Below are positions 25,229 through 34,638 of a stretch of DNA of 40,064 bases, piece by piece. Within the stretch, counting starts at the first letter, position 1, and each line of letters opens with the position of its first letter. Source of the DNA: Acidobacteriota bacterium (GTDB lineage: Bacteria > Acidobacteriota > Terriglobia > Terriglobales > Acidobacteriaceae). The stretch spans positions 1 through 40,064 of the forward strand of contig JAJYSL010000014.1 in the NCBI GenBank assembly GCA_021793595.1, written 5' to 3'. The translations under genes were made by a program, and so were the position numbers. The notes beneath the pieces were generated by a model. That model was given only the letters and a program-made list of their open reading frames with translations, was not told the DNA's origin and did no database searches.

Positions 25229-26998
25229 ATGGCCGATGGTTTCGCCCAATCCGTTAAGCAGCAGGCCGATATCGTTCGCATCATCGGCGAGTACGTGCGC
25301 CTGACCAAGGGGGGCGCGCAAAGCTTCAAGGGGCTGTGCCCATTCCATAAAGAGAAGACGCCATCGTTCAACGTTCAGGCCGCGCAGCAGTTCTACCACT
25401 GCTTCGGCTGCGGACAGTCCGGCGATGTATTTACCTTTGTACAAAAGATAGAGAACGTGAGTTTCCCGGAGGCGGTGCGAACTGTTGCGCAGAAATGCGG
25501 AATTCCGCTGCCGAAACGAGAATTCTCCTCGCCGGAGGAGGCGCAGGCCTCCAAGTTGCGATCCAAGCTGCTGGAAATTCACGATCAGGCCTGCCGCTAT
25601 TTTGAGGAACAGTTGCAGAGCCCGGAAGCGGCGCGGGCCCGCGAATATCTGACGGGACGAGGCTTGACGGCAGAAGCGATCACGGCCTTTCGCATCGGCT
25701 ATGCACCGGATTCCTACACGGCGATGCGCGACCGCTTTCAGTCAGCCTTCGATGCGGAAGTGTTGCGCGGCAGTGGACTTTTTTCTTCGAAGGAGCAGGC
25801 CGATGGCGGCAGCGGAACGATGTATGCGCGCTTTCGCAAGCGGATCACATTCCCGATTCGCAATGAAGCGGGTCGGGTCATTGCTTTTACGGCGCGGGCG
25901 CTCGACAACGATGAGAAGACGGGGCCGAAGTATTTGAACTCGCCGGAGACACCGCTGTATACGAAGGGTCACGTGCTTTTCAACCTCGACAAGGCAAAGC
26001 AGGCGATCCGACAATTTGAATTTGCGCTGCTGGTGGAAGGGCAAATGGACTGCATCTCCGTTTACATGGCTGGCATCACGAATGTGCTGGCCACCAGTGG
26101 AACAGCCTTCACCGAGGCGCAGGTGCGGCTGCTGGGCCGGCATACGCGGCAGGTGGTGGTGAACTTCGATCCGGACACTGCCGGCGCCAACGCCGCGGAG
26201 AAGTCGATCGCGCTGCTGATTGAAGAGGGTTTCAGCGTCAAGGTGGTGACGCTGGAGGGCGGGCTGGATCCCGATCGCTACGTGCGCGAGCGGGGAACCC
26301 CGGCCTACATTGCTGCATTGCGCGGAGCGCGTCGGCACAGTGATTATTTGATTGAGCGGGCACGCACGCTGTTTCCTCCGGTCACACCGGATGCGAAAGT
26401 GAAAGCGCTGAATTTTCTGTTGCCACACATGCAACATATTCCCAGTCGCATTGCGCGGGATGAGTTTGCAGCAGATGCGGCGCAAAAACTTGCCATCGAT
26501 TCGGCCTTGCTGCGACAGGAGTTGAAGCAGGCGGCCTTTGCCCGCCGCACCGATGTTCGATCCAATGTTTCGACAGCGGCGGGATGGAGCGAAGCGGAAA
26601 AATTGTTAGTGCGCGCGTTGATTTTGCCTGCCGATCACCCAGCGCGGGAGCGGGCAAAGCAGCTCATGTCGGAGGAGCCCTCTCTTTACGAAGGGTTGTC
26701 GGCCTCGTCGCTGTTGTCTGCGTTTGTGGAGGCGGAATCCATTTCAAATCCGTTCGACCTGGCTCCAGATGAGGCCAGCCGGCATCTGCTGGCGGCGGCG
26801 TTGATGCATGGAAACCAGGAAATTCAGCCGGAGCAAGTGGAAGACGCGTTTCGCTCCCTGCGCCATAGCCGGCTGGAACAGCGCCAGAGAGACTTGCGTC
26901 GTTCCCTGGCAGAGGCAGAACTGCGCAACGATACCGCTACGGTGCAAGAATTAATGGCGGAGAAGATTGCGCTCGACCGGGTGTTGCGAGAAGGCTGA
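25229..26998 (+). CDS. dnaG: DNA primase
   Basis: 589 residues. The CHC2 zinc ribbon uses Cys37, His40, Cys58 and Cys61 (CPFHKEKTPSF and HCFGCGQSGD). The primase core has the TOPRIM motifs VEGQMDCISVY (catalytic Glu) and NFDPDTAGANAAE (Asp-x-Asp). The C-terminal ~150 residues form the helicase-binding region. It lays RNA primers for replication with DnaB. No ribosome-binding site is seen before the ATG at 25229, but the protein start MADGFAQSVKQQADIVRIIGEYV fits the family. In many bacteria dnaG is directly followed by rpoD; here rpoD is about 11 kb away on the opposite strand. Confidence 0.97.
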   Translation: MADGFAQSVKQQADIVRIIGEYVRLTKGGAQSFKGLCPFHKEKTPSFNVQAAQQFYHCFGCGQSGDVFTFVQKIENVSFPEAVRTVAQKCGIPLPKREFSSPEEAQASKLRSKLLEIHDQACRYFEEQLQSPEAARAREYLTGRGLTAEAITAFRIGYAPDSYTAMRDRFQSAFDAEVLRGSGLFSSKEQADGGSGTMYARFRKRITFPIRNEAGRVIAFTARALDNDEKTGPKYLNSPETPLYTKGHVLFNLDKAKQAIRQFEFALLVEGQMDCISVYMAGITNVLATSGTAFTEAQVRLLGRHTRQVVVNFDPDTAGANAAEKSIALLIEEGFSVKVVTLEGGLDPDRYVRERGTPAYIAALRGARRHSDYLIERARTLFPPVTPDAKVKALNFLLPHMQHIPSRIARDEFAADAAQKLAIDSALLRQELKQAAFARRTDVRSNVSTAAGWSEAEKLLVRALILPADHPARERAKQLMSEEPSLYEGLSASSLLSAFVEAESISNPFDLAPDEASRHLLAAALMHGNQEIQPEQVEDAFRSLRHSRLEQRQRDLRRSLAEAELRNDTATVQELMAEKIALDRVLREG

Positions 26999-27006
26999 GA
27001 CAGGCT

Positions 27007-27022
27007 GCACGGCAAACCGTGC
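27007..27022 (+). terminator. Weak terminator-like hairpin after dnaG
   Basis: GCACGG (27007-27012), loop CAAA, CCGTGC (27017-27022), then CTTT. The stem is six pairs and the T run only three, so termination would be partial at best. It lies eight bases after the dnaG stop. Confidence 0.3.
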
Positions 27023-27137
27023 CTTTGCAAGGATATTTGCGCGCATGATTCCGCAATATTTCATCGTTTGACCACGCCTCCGGCGGATGCATAGACTGAA
27101 GTTGGTTCTCCACGGAAAGCGTTTTAAGAAGTGGCCA

Positions 27138-28994
27138 ATGCAGTCTAAACGCGCAGTCGGTTTCAGCTTTCGGATTTTGTTGGGTGCTCTCAGCCTTTCG
27201 CTGGCATTGTCGGCATTCGCAGGCACAATGTGGGGGCAGACCTCCTCTTCTCAGGATTCTTCTACTCCGGCGTCTCCTTCGCAGGAATTGTCGTCGCCAA
27301 GGTCCCCGAAGCAGTCGGGAGTTTCATCCTCGAGCCGCACCGAGTCGGGCGAAGCGGTTCCGCTTCCAGAGGCGGATGTGTCTCCGCGGCCCAATGTGGC
27401 TGCGCTCGCGGCAGTTCCAGCCGCCATTGATCCGACCGGACCGGCCATTTCTTTAGAAATTTCCGAAGCGATGTTCGATGTGATGGCGGCGCTGAATACT
27501 TGCGGTTATAACGAAGGGTTGTCGATTTCCGATCCCCTGCGGCAGAAGGTACGCGACGACATTGACCAGGCGCTGGAGCAGTCCGCGGCCGCCCGTGACA
27601 GCCGGGACCGGCTCTGCAGCTTTATTCACAGCCACACCATGAACGGCGTCTCGATCAATCTGGCCGCCTATATTTCGCTGGCCCTGTATCTGACGCCGCC
27701 GCCCTCGTTGACGACGAATGTCGGTGCCTCGGATTTGCCTCCGGACGCGGCGACGCTGGTGGGGCTGGCTTCTCCGCTGCGAAATTTTTCTCAGGCTGTG
27801 GATCTGCACGTAATTTGGGTGTTGAACCATCCAGCCTATGAGGCGCTGGCCAGTAAGATTCGCACAGCGATGAATCGGATGCTGATTCAGACGGATCTAT
27901 ATCTGAAGCAACCTCCCGTGACCAGCGGTAATCGGCGCTTTCTGGTCATCATGGATCCGATGTTCGCGCCCGGGGAAGAGAATGCACGGGTGTACGGCGG
28001 CGATTACATTGTGGTGGTTTCTCCAACGAATGGCAAGATCGATATGAAGCCGGTGAAGCACACCTATCTGCGCTTCATCCTGGAACCGCTGATCTATGCC
28101 CGGTCGAGCTCCATCAATCAGTTGCGGTCGATTCTGGCGCTGGTGCAGCCCTCTCCGTTGCCCTACATCTACAAGAGCGACGTTCTCACCCTGGTCACGG
28201 AGTGCATGATTCGTGCGATTGAAGCGCGCTCAATGGATACCGGCGTTCCAGTCTACAAAATTCCCGCGCACGTGGATCGCAGCCAATTGGCAGCCGTCAA
28301 CAAACAAGAGAACGACTATGAACATGCTGTGGCGCAAGTGCGCAATGACACGGTCCACAACGACATGATTCAGGGTTTTATCCTGACGCGATATTTTTAC
28401 GATCAGTTGCGGGGATTTGACGAAAGTCCGAGATCGCTGCCGGAGATGGTCGGCATCATGATCTACGGTATGAACGTGGACATTGAAAAGCACCGCGTAC
28501 AGGACATCGTGTTTGCCTCCCATACCGACCAGAATGTGGAAACGCCGGTAGCTCCGCAATCGGCGGATCTGGATAACGCGGAAACCAAGCTGATCGGCGG
28601 GGATACAGCGGGAGCGATCGTGCTGGCGCAAAAGGCTCTTGACCAGCACACCAGTGATCCAGGCCGAGCCTACTTCATCTTGGCGCGGGCCAATATTATG
28701 GGTGGGAAGATGGATACGGCGGTGCAGGATTTCAACAAAGCGATCAAGGTATCTCACGATCTACGCACAATTGCCTGGTCGCATATTTATCTGGGTCGTC
28801 TCGATGACATGCAGGGAGATCGGACTGCGGCGGTTGCGGAATATCAGGCGGCGATGCAGTCTCGAGATGGACGACAGGATACTAGCCGCGCGGCTGAAGC
28901 CGGGCTGAAGGCGCCCTTTGCACCTCCGCAGGCGGCGCAAGGCCCGCATGGACAAGACGACTCCAGTGGAGGCGCAACAGACGCGTCGCACTAA
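27138..28994 (+). CDS. Large secreted protein with C-terminal TPR repeats, function unknown
   Basis: 618 residues from the ATG at 27138; an in-frame ATG at 27087 would add 17 basic residues and cannot be excluded. A signal segment (FRILLGALSLSLALSAFAG) is followed by a Ser/Pro/Gln-rich linker of about 60 residues. The main domain, roughly residues 85-460, is helical and has no motif I recognise; NTCGYNEG and HSHTMNG stand out early. Two to three TPR units fill about residues 475-585 (DNAETKLIGGDTAGAIVLAQKAL, GRAYFILARANIMGGKMDTAVQDFNKAI), before a Gln/Gly-rich tail. It is probably a periplasmic scaffold. It stands between dnaG and rnc on the same strand, with spacers of 139 and 172 bases. Confidence 0.8.
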   Translation: MQSKRAVGFSFRILLGALSLSLALSAFAGTMWGQTSSSQDSSTPASPSQELSSPRSPKQSGVSSSSRTESGEAVPLPEADVSPRPNVAALAAVPAAIDPTGPAISLEISEAMFDVMAALNTCGYNEGLSISDPLRQKVRDDIDQALEQSAAARDSRDRLCSFIHSHTMNGVSINLAAYISLALYLTPPPSLTTNVGASDLPPDAATLVGLASPLRNFSQAVDLHVIWVLNHPAYEALASKIRTAMNRMLIQTDLYLKQPPVTSGNRRFLVIMDPMFAPGEENARVYGGDYIVVVSPTNGKIDMKPVKHTYLRFILEPLIYARSSSINQLRSILALVQPSPLPYIYKSDVLTLVTECMIRAIEARSMDTGVPVYKIPAHVDRSQLAAVNKQENDYEHAVAQVRNDTVHNDMIQGFILTRYFYDQLRGFDESPRSLPEMVGIMIYGMNVDIEKHRVQDIVFASHTDQNVETPVAPQSADLDNAETKLIGGDTAGAIVLAQKALDQHTSDPGRAYFILARANIMGGKMDTAVQDFNKAIKVSHDLRTIAWSHIYLGRLDDMQGDRTAAVAEYQAAMQSRDGRQDTSRAAEAGLKAPFAPPQAAQGPHGQDDSSGGATDASH

Positions 28995-29166
28995 AGCGAC
29001 GGATTCATCGGGCTGGTCGATGCCATCACTTTTGCGCGACTCAATGCGGCAGGGCATTTCTTGCGGTGATGATGGACAAAAAGCGGAAACCCTCCGCAAA
29101 TATCAAGTGCCCGCACAAGAACGCACTACACTGATCTCTGTATTCACCTGAGGAGACGAAACGGAC

Positions 29167-30072
29167 TTGTCCAACCACCGATCCGCCTCTCCGACAAAGC
29201 GATCTGGATCCCCCAGGAGCGCTGACGATCCGGCCGTTCTTCCTGCGGGTCGTGTTACCCGCCGCGGCGGGCTGGAGAGGCTGCAACAATTGTTGGGATA
29301 CCAGTTTCACGATCCTGCGTTGTTGGATCTTGCATTGACGCACAGTTCGGTTGCCTATGAAGAGCAAACCAGGCAGAACCCGAGGGGGGACAACGAACAG
29401 CTGGAATTCCTTGGCGATGCCGTGTTGGGGCTGGTGGTGACGGAGCATCTATTCCGTGTGTATCCGGAATTCAGTGAAGGGGCGTGGACCCGCTTGCGGT
29501 CGCAGTTTGTGAGCCGTCCGCATTTGGCGAGTGTAGCGGAGTCGATTGGCCTGGGAGAATTTTTGCGGCTCGGTAAAGGGGAAGAAAAAAGCGGCGGACG
29601 AAAAAAGCCGGCGATCCTGGCCAATGCGGTGGAATCGGTAATTGCCGCTGTCTACCTGGATGGCGGGATGGAGGCGGCGGTGCGGCTGGTGCGCACCTGG
29701 TTGCTGGATAAAACGCTGGAGTCAGTGGTGGAGGCGGCACGGGCCGGAGAGGTCGGCGATTATAAGTCCATGTTGCAGGAATATTCGCAGGCGCACGGGT
29801 TAGGTCAGCCGCGTTATCAGCTGACATCGGAAACCGGTCCAGATCACAGGAAGAGTTTCGTGGTGGAAGTTAAATTTCTGGATCCCGCTTCAATTGAAAC
29901 GACGCTAGCCTCGGCCACCGGCACACGCAAAAAACACGCGGAACAGGAGGCGGCGCGGTTGGCGCTACAGCATCTGCGTTCGTTCCAGGCAGCCGAGCCG
30001 TCGCCTTCTGTGGAAGATTTGGTAGCGGAAAAAGATGTTGGGGAAAAAAGGGTAACGGGGAAGAGGAGATGA
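29167..30072 (+). CDS. rnc: Ribonuclease III
   Basis: 301 residues starting at TTG 29167; GGAG lies about 11 bases upstream. The nuclease signature NEQLEFLGDAVLGLVV is present. The second metal block reads ILANAVESVIAAVYLDGG: Glu156 is kept, but the Asp of E. coli ILAD is Asn153 here, a change I believe occurs in other bacteria. The double-stranded RNA binding domain fills about residues 195-270 (YKSMLQEYSQAHG, then GTRKKHAEQEAARLALQHL). A disordered basic extension of about 35 residues precedes the core, and a Lys/Glu tail follows. The enzyme processes rRNA precursors and duplex RNA. Its stop overlaps the first signal peptidase start as ATGA. Confidence 0.95.
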   Translation: MSNHRSASPTKRSGSPRSADDPAVLPAGRVTRRGGLERLQQLLGYQFHDPALLDLALTHSSVAYEEQTRQNPRGDNEQLEFLGDAVLGLVVTEHLFRVYPEFSEGAWTRLRSQFVSRPHLASVAESIGLGEFLRLGKGEEKSGGRKKPAILANAVESVIAAVYLDGGMEAAVRLVRTWLLDKTLESVVEAARAGEVGDYKSMLQEYSQAHGLGQPRYQLTSETGPDHRKSFVVEVKFLDPASIETTLASATGTRKKHAEQEAARLALQHLRSFQAAEPSPSVEDLVAEKDVGEKRVTGKRR

Positions 30073-30893
30073 CCGGCGAAACCGACCCAGCCATGAGTAT
30101 CGTTTCGGCGACAGTTTCTTCTGCGGAGCCGCCGCTTCCTCCTGCTCCCGCTCCGCCGCGGATTCAGCATCATCATGAAGTGCTCATCCTGATTCAGACC
30201 ACGCTGACGTTTCTGGTGGGTGCGTTGTTCGTGCTGACATTTATCGCACAACCCTACCGGATTCCGTCAGGATCGATGGAAGAGACGTTATTGATTGGCG
30301 ATTTTCTTCTGGTGAACAAAGTGGTTTTTGCGAATCCCGGTCCCTGGAAGCCGCTGCTGGCCTATGAACCCGTCAAGCGCGACGACATTGTCGTGTTTCA
30401 CTATCCGATTGACGCTTCCATGTACCTGGTCAAGCGAGTGATTGGAGTGCCGGGGGATCAACTCCACCTGCACCATGGCTTGGTCTATCTCGATGGCGGG
30501 CTGCAGCGGGAGCCGTTTGCGCTCTACATTCCGAGCTATGCAAATCAGTTTCGCGACGAATTTCCCACTCCGACGTATACCGATCCCGGTGTGAGCAGCC
30601 GTTGGTGGATGGAGATGCAACGGAACGTCCGTCAAGGGCAACTGGACATTCCGGCAGGACAATATTTTGTCCTGGGCGATAATAGAAATGACAGCCTGGA
30701 TAGTCGCTACTGGGGACTGGTTCCGCGCCAAAATATCGTGGGCGAACCGTTTCTGGTGTACTTCTCAGTTGTCACCGCCAGCAGATCGGAAATCACTGGA
30801 CTTACGAGTGATAGACTGGCCCACGAACGCGGATGGTGGAACGGATTGGCCGGGGCAGTTCGCTGGAGCCGCATATTTCATGTAATTCATTAG
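30069..30893 (+). CDS. lepB: Signal peptidase I, first of two
   Basis: 274 residues. A Pro-rich cytoplasmic segment (about residues 20-30) precedes one membrane helix (LTFLVGALFVLTFI). The catalytic Ser is Ser69 in IPSGSMEETL and the general base is Lys122 in YLVKRVIGVPGD. GDNRNDSLDSRYWG is the conserved box E. It cleaves signal peptides on the outer face of the inner membrane. Start and rnc stop overlap (ATGA), so translation is coupled. A paralogue follows 22 bases later. Confidence 0.95.
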   Translation: MTGETDPAMSIVSATVSSAEPPLPPAPAPPRIQHHHEVLILIQTTLTFLVGALFVLTFIAQPYRIPSGSMEETLLIGDFLLVNKVVFANPGPWKPLLAYEPVKRDDIVVFHYPIDASMYLVKRVIGVPGDQLHLHHGLVYLDGGLQREPFALYIPSYANQFRDEFPTPTYTDPGVSSRWWMEMQRNVRQGQLDIPAGQYFVLGDNRNDSLDSRYWGLVPRQNIVGEPFLVYFSVVTASRSEITGLTSDRLAHERGWWNGLAGAVRWSRIFHVIH

Positions 30894-30915
30894 CCACTCG
30901 AAATCGGAGAAACCT

Positions 30916-31704
30916 TTGGCCGGTCAGCAACTCGCGCAAGACGCACCCACCCCGCAGCAATCAGAAACTCCATTCGAGTTTTTCGCCTCCATCTGCACGG
31001 TTCTGGTGGTGGGCCTGTTCATCATCACGTTCGTTTTTCAGAATTTCGAGATCCCATCTTCTTCGATGGAGAAGACGCTGCTGATTGGCGACCATGTGCT
31101 GGTCGACCGGATCACATTCGCCCCTCCGGCCCGTTGGGCGCCCTTTATCTGTTACCGCAACATTCGCCGCGGCGACATCATCGTGTTCTACAAACCCGGC
31201 GAACCGAAGCTGTTTCTGGTGAAGCGAGTGGTTGGAATTCCGGGCGATCGACTCCACCTGGAGCACGGCATCGTGTACTTAAATGGCAAACCGCAAAACA
31301 TGCCATATGCAACCTTGCCTTCGGACGACGGCAACTCAAACGATGCCTACTATCCATACCGTGACGATTTTCCCGCGGTACCGCCGCCGCCTGACTCCGA
31401 CGTGACAGCAACGTGGTCGGTCGATCTGCCCAGTCATATTCAGAACGGCAACCTGGTCGTACCACCCGGAGATTATTTTGCGATGGGCGATAATCGCATG
31501 GTATCGCTCGATAGCCGCTACTGGGGCTTTGTGCCGCGGCAAAACATCCTGGGTCGACCACTGTTCGTGTACTGGTCGTTCATCACATCAGAAGACCAGG
31601 TGAACAGGACGTCGCTGGCGGATCACCTGAGCTTTATGGGACACGTCGTGCTTCACTTTTTCGACCAAACACGGTGGCGGCGAACCTTCCATCGCATTCA
31701 ATGA
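30916..31704 (+). CDS. lepB: Signal peptidase I, second of two
   Basis: 262 residues, started at TTG 30916 with GGAG six bases upstream. Domain order matches its neighbour: membrane helix (about 24-41), catalytic Ser50 in IPSSSMEKTL, Lys103 in LVKRVVGIPGD, and GDNRMVSLDSRYWG. Both catalytic residues are intact, so it should be active. The loop between the Lys region and box E differs from the first copy (Pro-rich VPPPPDSDVTATW), which may change substrate choice. The pair looks like an old tandem duplication. An AsmA-like gene starts 16 bases later. Confidence 0.94.
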   Translation: MAGQQLAQDAPTPQQSETPFEFFASICTVLVVGLFIITFVFQNFEIPSSSMEKTLLIGDHVLVDRITFAPPARWAPFICYRNIRRGDIIVFYKPGEPKLFLVKRVVGIPGDRLHLEHGIVYLNGKPQNMPYATLPSDDGNSNDAYYPYRDDFPAVPPPPDSDVTATWSVDLPSHIQNGNLVVPPGDYFAMGDNRMVSLDSRYWGFVPRQNILGRPLFVYWSFITSEDQVNRTSLADHLSFMGHVVLHFFDQTRWRRTFHRIQ

Positions 31705-31720
31705 TTTCGCAGACGCCTTC

Positions 31721-34621
31721 ATGAGAAATCCCGGCACGCCAGCGGAGAACATCAGCCGTCCGAGAATCTACTTCCTGGCGGGAGTTGCGTTACTGGTGCT
31801 TGCGATTGTGGTGCCTCCGCTCGTCAACATCAATCGATTCCGGCACAGTATTTTGCAGTCGATCAGTGCCGGCCTGGATCGGCCTGTCTACGCCAACTCG
31901 GTCGAGCTGACCCTGTTTCCCCGTCCCGCGTTTGTGTTGCATCATCTGACAGTAGCGGAGTGGCCGGAATACGGCGCGGAGCCCGTTATTACAGCCGAAA
32001 CCGTAACCGCCAGCCTGCGTGCCAGCACCCTATGGCACCGCCGGGTCGAGATTGCCAGTCTGCACCTCGATGCGCCCAGCGTCAATCTTGCTCGCGACAG
32101 CAAAGGCGAATGGAACTTTGAATCTCTGATCACCAATTCCTCGCTTCTCCGTTTGTCGGGGAACTCGACCTCCGGGGCATCTTCTTCTACGAGTCCGCCG
32201 CCGTTCCCCTATGTGGAAGCCACGGATGCTCGTATCAACTTCAAGCGCGGTGCGGAGAAACTCCCATTTTCATTGGAAGGAGCCCAGCTTGCATTGTGGA
32301 ATGAATCGGGAAATGAGTGGCACGTTCGGATCAAGGCACGTCCAGTCCGTACAGATCTTCCGCCGGGAGATGCGGGGCAAATCCTGGGTGAAGCCTCCGT
32401 CAAGACAACCGGAGTACTGATGGATTCGCCGGTTCGAGCCAGTCTGGAATGGCGGCGCGGCCAACTGGGAGAAATTAGCCGATTATTGCATGGCGAAGAC
32501 AGTGGCTGGCGAGGCACGGTGGACTGGACCGCAAATGCACAGGGAACCTTGGGCAAAGCTCGCCTGACGTCGGATGTGCGGGTCGAGGAATTTCGTCGCG
32601 CCGAGTTCATTCCGCCGTCGGAGATTGACCTGTCGGCACATTGCGCGGGCCAATATGTGCACGTGGATCGGCGCATGGGTCAACTCGATTGCGACGCACC
32701 GATAGGTGGTGGCCATTTGCTGGTGAAATCGGTGACGGGCGAGTCAAACTCCCCATCGCGTCCGAGCGAGCCTGGCGCGGCTGAGCCATCTCAGTCGGAT
32801 GGCGCCGCGGTCTTTATAGTGACGCTGCAGCAGGTTTCCGCCGGTTTTTTTCTCGATTTTTTGCGTCACGTGCATCCAGGTGTTGCCGCGGATACAACCG
32901 CGTCCGGAGAAGTAAGTGGAAGCGCGAAGTGTGAATGGCGTGGTTTCGATACGCTACATGCCTGCTCGGGAGAGTTACGCACCACTCCGCTGACGCTGCA
33001 CTTGTCGCATGTTGAAGAGGCGGTGCATCTTTCGCCGCTGCTGATCTCCAATCTTGACGGTGCGGTTGGTTCAGCCAAAGGTTCTGGTCCGTGGGGGGCC
33101 CAGACAACCGCGCATCGAAATCACTCCACTTCCGTCAAGCAGTCGGCGCGCGGAACCTGGGACCTGGCAACCGCGCATGCTTCGCTGGGAGGGGCAAGTT
33201 CGGCGACGTTGACTGGCACGCTTACCTCTACCGGTCTTACGCTTTACATGGACGGGCTTGCGGACCTGAGGGATTTGAGTCAGATGGCGCGCGCGATGCA
33301 TTCGCCCGTCCTGTCCGGCGGAATCCATTCCATCCGCGGCACTGCGCAGATGGCGCTGATTCTGCGATCGAACTGGCTACCGCAAGCCAATCCGACCGTT
33401 TTAGTGGAACCCGTTCCCAGCAACGCACCGAATCCTTCCGCGCAGCCGGTTCCGTGGTTTGTTTCGTCGCAGTGGCAGGGTACGGTTCAAATTCACAATG
33501 CGACCGTTCAACTCAGCTCGTTCCCAGGCGCAATCCAAATTGCAGGCGGCCAGGTGAATCTGACCGACACTGCTGTGGAATGGAATGGATTGACGGGAAC
33601 GTACTCGCACATTCCTTTCGACGGAAGTATTCGCTGGAACATATCCTGTCCGGCTTTGCGGCCACCCTGCGCACGCACATTTACGCTGCATACGGCGAAT
33701 TTGAATGTCGATCGACTGCAGGGAGTTTTTCGCCGCACTATCGCCGGGTCTGGATTGCTGGAGCAGCTAAATCCATGGGCAGCGGGGACACCGCAATTGC
33801 CGGAGATTAACGGGACCTTCAAAGCCGATATGCTTTCGGTGGGCAAGCTGTCGTTGAAGAATGCTTCTTTGCGGCTCCATCTTCAGGGGCATCGAGCGGA
33901 TCTGGTTGCGATCTCCGGCAAGGTATTCGGGGGCACCTTGTCTGGACTTCCGGATGACGCGAGCGAGAGCATCTGGCACGGCAAAGCCGCCAGCAAAGCA
34001 TTGCCGGCAAATACTATGGATCCAGTGGCCGCAATGCAGTCAGGAGCGGGTTCCGCACAATGGGGAGACGGCGCGCCCACCTACACCCTGCGAGTGGCGC
34101 TGGGAAATATCCAACCGAATTTAGTCGCTGCGATCTGGCATGAGAAGTGGGGTCGCGGGACCGCGACCGTTGAGATTCGTTTAAAGACTCATGGATGGTC
34201 GACGGGCGATCTGGCGCACAATGCGTCCGGCAATTTTGCCATTGATTGGCGTGGCGGCACGCTGGCCGCTTCAATGCCGTCGTCGACTTCTGCCACGGCG
34301 ATCGAGGATTCCGCAGGGGCGAGGAACGCTCTGCCCGGCATCACACGATTCCAGCGTCTGCGGGCCGTGGGTCACCTCCGCGACGAGAAACTCACGCTGG
34401 AATTTGGCCAATTGACGCTTGCCAGCCAGACAGGGCAGAGGCAGACTGTTTCTCCAGCAATTCAGTCACTGTTGGGAACGGTGACATTTTCGCGCGTGCT
34501 CGATTTGCAGATGCAACCCTTGGGCGTATGGATTACCGGTTCGCTTAACACGCCGGTAATGAAGGCGAGAAGTCCTAAAGTTGCGGGGAGCGCCGGTGTG
34601 ACGATCGGCAAAAATCCCTAG
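31721..34621 (+). CDS. AsmA-family envelope protein
   Basis: 966 residues. A basic N-terminus and one membrane helix (about residues 16-35, YFLAGVALLVLAIVVPPLV) are followed by the AsmA opening: NINRFRHSILQSISAGLDRPVYANSVELTLFPRP, given here only as its start and end blocks (INRFR, LTLFPRP). Then comes LHLDAPSVNLARDSKGEWNFESL, the usual second block. The long middle is beta-rich and of low complexity in places, typical of bridge-like lipid-transfer proteins. The C-terminal part has FQRLRAVGHLRDEKLTLEF. Family members are thought to span the periplasm and help move or place outer-membrane lipid. It follows the signal peptidase pair and ends 17 bases before the convergent VTT-protein gene. Confidence 0.88.
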   Translation: MRNPGTPAENISRPRIYFLAGVALLVLAIVVPPLVNINRFRHSILQSISAGLDRPVYANSVELTLFPRPAFVLHHLTVAEWPEYGAEPVITAETVTASLRASTLWHRRVEIASLHLDAPSVNLARDSKGEWNFESLITNSSLLRLSGNSTSGASSSTSPPPFPYVEATDARINFKRGAEKLPFSLEGAQLALWNESGNEWHVRIKARPVRTDLPPGDAGQILGEASVKTTGVLMDSPVRASLEWRRGQLGEISRLLHGEDSGWRGTVDWTANAQGTLGKARLTSDVRVEEFRRAEFIPPSEIDLSAHCAGQYVHVDRRMGQLDCDAPIGGGHLLVKSVTGESNSPSRPSEPGAAEPSQSDGAAVFIVTLQQVSAGFFLDFLRHVHPGVAADTTASGEVSGSAKCEWRGFDTLHACSGELRTTPLTLHLSHVEEAVHLSPLLISNLDGAVGSAKGSGPWGAQTTAHRNHSTSVKQSARGTWDLATAHASLGGASSATLTGTLTSTGLTLYMDGLADLRDLSQMARAMHSPVLSGGIHSIRGTAQMALILRSNWLPQANPTVLVEPVPSNAPNPSAQPVPWFVSSQWQGTVQIHNATVQLSSFPGAIQIAGGQVNLTDTAVEWNGLTGTYSHIPFDGSIRWNISCPALRPPCARTFTLHTANLNVDRLQGVFRRTIAGSGLLEQLNPWAAGTPQLPEINGTFKADMLSVGKLSLKNASLRLHLQGHRADLVAISGKVFGGTLSGLPDDASESIWHGKAASKALPANTMDPVAAMQSGAGSAQWGDGAPTYTLRVALGNIQPNLVAAIWHEKWGRGTATVEIRLKTHGWSTGDLAHNASGNFAIDWRGGTLAASMPSSTSATAIEDSAGARNALPGITRFQRLRAVGHLRDEKLTLEFGQLTLASQTGQRQTVSPAIQSLLGTVTFSRVLDLQMQPLGVWITGSLNTPVMKARSPKVAGSAGVTIGKNP

Positions 34622-34638
34622 AACACTGAATTGTCGAA

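Noticed and set aside
33091..33810. 239-codon plus frame inside the AsmA-like gene
   Set aside because: It is an alternative frame of a coding sequence with the family's hallmarks on both sides; its translation is Gly/Ser/Arg-rich without domains.
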